Below are positions 60,933-64,000 of a DNA stretch of 64,000 nucleotides, one piece after another. The notes below the pieces were generated by a model. It did no database searches, was not told where the DNA came from, and saw nothing but the letters and a program-made list of their open reading frames with translations. This DNA comes from Telmatospirillum siberiense (GTDB taxonomy: Bacteria > Pseudomonadota > Alphaproteobacteria > Rhodospirillales > Magnetospirillaceae): positions 248,001 through 312,000 of the forward strand of contig NZ_PIUM01000002.1 of the NCBI RefSeq assembly GCF_002845745.1, given 5' to 3'. A program made the position numbers and the translations under genes. Position 1 is the first letter of the stretch. Every line of letters starts with the position of its first letter.

Positions 60933-62453
60933 ATGCTCGGTAATGTGACCCTTATGGAATATCTGGGTGGCGGCCGTGCGGTGGCCGGGCACCGCCCCTG
61001 GCCGCGCTACTCGTTGGACGAGCGGGGCTGGCGCGAGATGGTTCACCAGCTTTCGGTATCCGATTGGACCCTGCTCGGGCTTTGGGCCGACGGCACCGAG
61101 GTGCATGCCGCTCTGCGCGACGAGGAGAACGCGGCGATCGCCGTGGCCTCCGTGGGATGCCCCGATCGCCGGTACCCTTCGTTGTCCGGTGTTCGGCCGG
61201 CGGCGATCCGGCTCGAGCGGGCCATCCATGACCTGTATGGATTGACCGCCGAGGGGCTGGAAGATCAGCGGCCCTGGCTCGACCACGGCCGCTGGGGACA
61301 GTCGGCCCCGCTCGCCATCGTTCGTGGCGCGCCGCCCTCGGGCCCGGTCGTCTATCCCTTCCTGCCGGTGGAAGGGGAAAGCCTGCACCAGATTCCGGTG
61401 GGGCCGGTGCATGCCGGCGTAATCGAGCCCGGGCATTTCCGCTTTACCTGCGCCGGCGAGACGGTGGTTCGCCTGGAGGAGCGTCTGGGCTACACCCACA
61501 AGGGTGTCGAGGGCCACATGGCCGGCAAGAGTCTGATCGATGCGGCCCGCCTGGCCGGCCGCATTTCGGGTGACAGCACTGTGGCCTACGCCATCGCCTT
61601 CGCCCGTGCCGCCGAGGCCGCCACCGGCACGGAAGCCCCGCCCCGGGCTCACTGGATGCGCGCCCTGATGGCGGAATTGGAAAGAGTGGCCAACCATATC
61701 CTCGATTTCGGGGCGATCTGCAACGATGCCGCCTTTTCCTTCATGCTGGCCCAGTGCACCGTCCTGCGTGAACGGATCTTGTCGGTCAACGAACTGTGTT
61801 TCGGCCACCGGCTGTTGATGGACACGGTGATTCCGGGCGGCGTCGCCGTCGACGTGACGCGGGAGGGGAGCAGCATTCTGCGGGGATTGGTCAAGGAGTT
61901 GCGCAAACGGGTTCGCCGATTGGCCGATGTCTACGACGACATGCCGAGCCTGCAGGATCGCACCGTCGGCACCGGCATCGTCCAGTCCTCGCTGGCTCAC
62001 CGGTTCGGGGCCGGCGGCTTTGTCGGACGTGCCGCTTCGCAAGGCGGCGACGCCCGCAAGGTCCCCGGCTACCCGCCCTACGACGATCTTGATTTCGAGG
62101 TGCCGGTACATCCCGAGGGCGACGTCAACGCGCGGATCTGGCAACGACTGGAGGAGGTGACGGCCAGTCTCGCTCTGATCGAGCAGATTCTCGAACGGAT
62201 GCCCGGAGGGCCGCTGCACAAGCCGATTCCGACGCGTGGCGGCGAAGGCATGGCCCTGGTCGAAGGCTTCCGCGGTGAAATCCTGCTGTGGCTGCGCTTG
62301 TCCGAGGTCGGCCGGGTGGTGCGGTGCCATCCGCGCGATCCCTCGTGGTTCCAATGGCCGCTGCTGGAAGCGGCCATCGAGGGGAACATCGTCGCCGATT
62401 TCCCGCTCTGCAACAAATCCTTCAATTGTTCCTATTCCGGGGTGGACCTCTGA
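60933..62453 (+). CDS. hyfG: Ehr-type large subunit, HyfG/HycE homologue lacking the NiFe-site cysteines
   Basis: A 506-residue fusion of a NuoC-like domain (residues about 1-140) and a NuoD/NiFe-large-subunit-like domain. The latter keeps IPVGPVHAGVIEPGHFRF, RLGYTHKGVEGHM and ELERVANHILDFGAICND. Where hydrogenases have RVCGICGFAHS this protein has RISGDSTVAYA (210-220), so the first CxxC is gone. At the C-terminus the DPCxxC motif is replaced by LCNKSFNCSYSGVDL. It therefore cannot bind a normal NiFe centre; a quinone- or ferredoxin-linked role as in Ehr complexes is more likely. Confidence 0.9.
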   Translation: MLGNVTLMEYLGGGRAVAGHRPWPRYSLDERGWREMVHQLSVSDWTLLGLWADGTEVHAALRDEENAAIAVASVGCPDRRYPSLSGVRPAAIRLERAIHDLYGLTAEGLEDQRPWLDHGRWGQSAPLAIVRGAPPSGPVVYPFLPVEGESLHQIPVGPVHAGVIEPGHFRFTCAGETVVRLEERLGYTHKGVEGHMAGKSLIDAARLAGRISGDSTVAYAIAFARAAEAATGTEAPPRAHWMRALMAELERVANHILDFGAICNDAAFSFMLAQCTVLRERILSVNELCFGHRLLMDTVIPGGVAVDVTREGSSILRGLVKELRKRVRRLADVYDDMPSLQDRTVGTGIVQSSLAHRFGAGGFVGRAASQGGDARKVPGYPPYDDLDFEVPVHPEGDVNARIWQRLEEVTASLALIEQILERMPGGPLHKPIPTRGGEGMALVEGFRGEILLWLRLSEVGRVVRCHPRDPSWFQWPLLEAAIEGNIVADFPLCNKSFNCSYSGVDL

Positions 62454-62454
62454 G

Positions 62455-63006
62455 ATGAGCCTGGCGCGCCTCCTGTTCCGTGAACTGCTGAGAGGGCCCC
62501 GGACCATCGAGGGGCCGCTGCCCGATCCCCTGGGCATCGAGCAATTGGGCCGGGCGCTTGGCGAGCGGGCCCGGGCGGGGTTGGGCCGCTCCTTGCGTAT
62601 CCGCGAGGTCGACGCCGGATCCTGCAACGGCTGCGAGCTGGAGATCCAGGCCGTCAACGGACCGGTCTACGATTTGGAGCGGTTCGGCATCCATTTCGTC
62701 GCCAGTCCCCGTCACGCCGACGTGTTGCTGGTGACCGGCCCGGTCAGCCGGAATATGGCCGAAGCCCTGCGGCGGACCTACGACGCCATGCCGTCACCGA
62801 AATGGGTGGTGGCGATGGGCGATTGCGCCGCCGACGGCGGTTGCTTCGCCGGCGGCTACGCCGTGCTGGGCGGCGTCCATCATCTGCTGCCGGTCGATTT
62901 GACGATTCCGGGATGCCCGCCCACGCCTCTCAATTTGCTGTCCGGCCTGTTGGCCTTGCTGGAGGTCGCCGCGGTCGGGTCTGACGGTCAGGCTTCCGGG
63001 GCCTGA
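62455..63006 (+). CDS. hyfI: Hydrogenase-4/Ehr-type small subunit HyfI (NuoB-like, [4Fe-4S])
   Basis: A 183-residue small subunit homologous to NuoB and HycG. Cluster ligands are complete: Cys57 and Cys60 (GSCNGCELEI), Cys124 and Cys130 (MGDCAADGGCF) and Cys154 (IPGCPPTPLN), one cysteine more than needed. The intact cluster beside a NiFe-less large subunit mirrors the NuoB-NuoD pair of complex I. Start ATG 62455 lies two bases after the hyfG stop. The 3' end overlaps the convergent MFS gene by 19 bases. Confidence 0.94.
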   Translation: MSLARLLFRELLRGPRTIEGPLPDPLGIEQLGRALGERARAGLGRSLRIREVDAGSCNGCELEIQAVNGPVYDLERFGIHFVASPRHADVLLVTGPVSRNMAEALRRTYDAMPSPKWVVAMGDCAADGGCFAGGYAVLGGVHHLLPVDLTIPGCPPTPLNLLSGLLALLEVAAVGSDGQASGA

Positions 63007-64000
63007 TCCTGACTGGACGCGGCGGTACTTTCGCTTTCACCGCGGAAATGCACGAAGGCCAAGGCCAGCGAGGCCGCCTGCAACAGGGCGCAGAAATAAA
63101 GCGGCGCTCCGATTCGCCAGTCGCCCGACGGTAAATGGGAGACGGCGGCCAGCAGCGGCGCGCCGCAGGCCGGGGCGAGCACGGCCATCAGGCTGTTCAG
63201 GGAACTCACCGCGCCCATGGTCTGGCCCTGGTTGTGCGCCTCGGCGGCCCCCGAGATGATGCTTTGCAAGGCGGCGGTCACCGTGTAGCCCAGGACATTC
63301 AGCATGATCACGGCATACATCATCCAGCCCTGACTGGCGGCGCCCCAGGCGGCGTAGGCCAGGGTCGAAGAGATCAGACCGGCGATGGCGAGGTGGCGCG
63401 GACTGTAACGCTTGAGCAGTCGTCCCAGCAGAAATCCCTGGACGATCACCGACATGATGCCGACGGCGGCCAGCGACCAGCCGTTTTCCTTAGGTCCCCA
63501 GCCGAACTTGAAGGTCGTATAGAGAACCCAGCAGGTATAAAGCGCGAATTGCGCCAATCCGTTGAAAGCGAGAACAGCGACCAACCGGCCGACGCCGTGC
63601 AGCCGCGTCAGTGCGCGAAGCGAGGTGAATGGATTGGCATATTTCAAACGGAAAGGCCGACGGCGGTCGGCGGGCAGCGATTCGGGCAGCAGGAAGAAGC
63701 CGTAGAGAAAATTGATCAGTGTGACGATGCCCGCCACCAGGAACGGAAGCTGCAGATTGACCGCACCCAGAAGCCCGCCCATCACCGGCCCGACGATGAA
63801 GCCGACGCCGAACATGGCGCCCAGCATCCCGAAGCGCTTGGCGCGTTCCTCGGGGAGCGAGATATCGGCGACATAGGCATTGGCGACGGCGGCGTTGGCC
63901 TGCATCGCGCCGCCGATCAGCCTGACGGCGATCAGCATCCACAAGGCGGTGGCGTAGGCGGTCGCGAAAAACGTCAGGCCGAGCCCGCAAAAGCCCAGCA
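62988..64000 (-). CDS. MFS transporter, TCR/TetA-like (5' part outside window)
   Basis: The frame is open to the window edge; about 337 C-terminal residues are seen. This is a major-facilitator antiporter of the tetracycline-resistance-like (TCR) group: RLIGGAMQANAAVANAYVAD, the A-loop-like SLPEERAKRFGMLGAMFGVG with FIVGPVMGGLLG, and about ten helices. The N-terminal first helices are missing. It is convergent with hyfI and shares 19 bases with it. Drug or metabolite efflux is likely; specificity cannot be told. Confidence 0.88.
   Translation of the reverse strand, partial: LGFCGLGLTFFATAYATALWMLIAVRLIGGAMQANAAVANAYVADISLPEERAKRFGMLGAMFGVGFIVGPVMGGLLGAVNLQLPFLVAGIVTLINFLYGFFLLPESLPADRRRPFRLKYANPFTSLRALTRLHGVGRLVAVLAFNGLAQFALYTCWVLYTTFKFGWGPKENGWSLAAVGIMSVIVQGFLLGRLLKRYSPRHLAIAGLISSTLAYAAWGAASQGWMMYAVIMLNVLGYTVTAALQSIISGAAEAHNQGQTMGAVSSLNSLMAVLAPACGAPLLAAVSHLPSGDWRIGAPLYFCALLQAASLALAFVHFRGESESTAASSQDQAPEA

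Noticed and set aside
60933-62453. Functional NiFe hydrogenase large subunit
   Set aside because: Neither of the two CxxC metal motifs is present, so a hydrogenase call was dropped in favour of an Ehr-type subunit.

Overview
The window (about 62% GC, densely packed) reads as a chromosome segment of an alphaproteobacterium, most likely of the Rhodospirillales/Magnetospirillum-Telmatospirillum kind. The evidence is a SAM-II riboswitch on metZ, alphaproteobacterial RecX and TrkH types, a chorismate mutase-hisC-tyrA cluster, and REP-type palindromes around a CCGG(A/G)-tcaag-(T/C)CCGG core. No phage, plasmid, insertion sequence or CRISPR array is visible. Assignments come from reading motifs in the sequence; no database search was run.

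Layout. 1-9.4 kb: end of an outer-membrane protein, a Tat-exported metallo-beta-lactamase-fold enzyme, tandem trkH potassium transporters, folE, apaG, an OmpA-type lipoprotein, riboswitch-controlled metZ and a divergent fabI-like gene. 9.4-15.5 kb: a GntR regulator, a cyclic amidohydrolase (hydantoinase/dihydropyrimidinase type), an Asp/Glu-racemase/maleate-isomerase family enzyme and an SsuABC/TauABC-type importer, probably one uptake and degradation unit for a cyclic ureide or related compound. 15.6-21 kb: a CHAP-domain lipoprotein, tRNA-Gly(CCC), and a FecI-FecR-TonB receptor iron-uptake set behind a candidate Fur box. 21-29.2 kb: a membrane diguanylate cyclase with a hemerythrin domain, an Lrp/EamA exporter pair, a LysR regulator with two quinone-oxidoreductase-like genes, and repeat-rich spacers.

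29.4-41 kb holds a 13-gene minus-strand complex I operon, nuoA-B-C-D-H-I-J-K-(extra antiporter subunit)-(85-residue membrane protein)-L-M-N. It has no nuoE, nuoF or nuoG, and it has four antiporter-like pumps instead of three. 41.4-55.5 kb: ald, a lipoprotein, hslO-argF-argD, an ABC-2 permease, recX, the aromatic amino acid cluster, a MarR regulator, an M17 aminopeptidase, a glutathione S-transferase and a TAXI binding protein. 55.8-63 kb: a hyfB-C-E-F-G-I cluster whose large subunit lacks the nickel-binding cysteines of true hydrogenases, so it resembles the energy-converting hydrogenase-related (Ehr) complexes. A truncated MFS transporter closes the window.

Two threads stand out. First, both ion-pumping membrane complexes lack a recognisable electron-input module. 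Second, the spacers carry several unnamed repeat families. One is a 150-bp element with terminal inverted repeats; another is a modular hairpin whose stem sequence differs between copies while pairing is kept.
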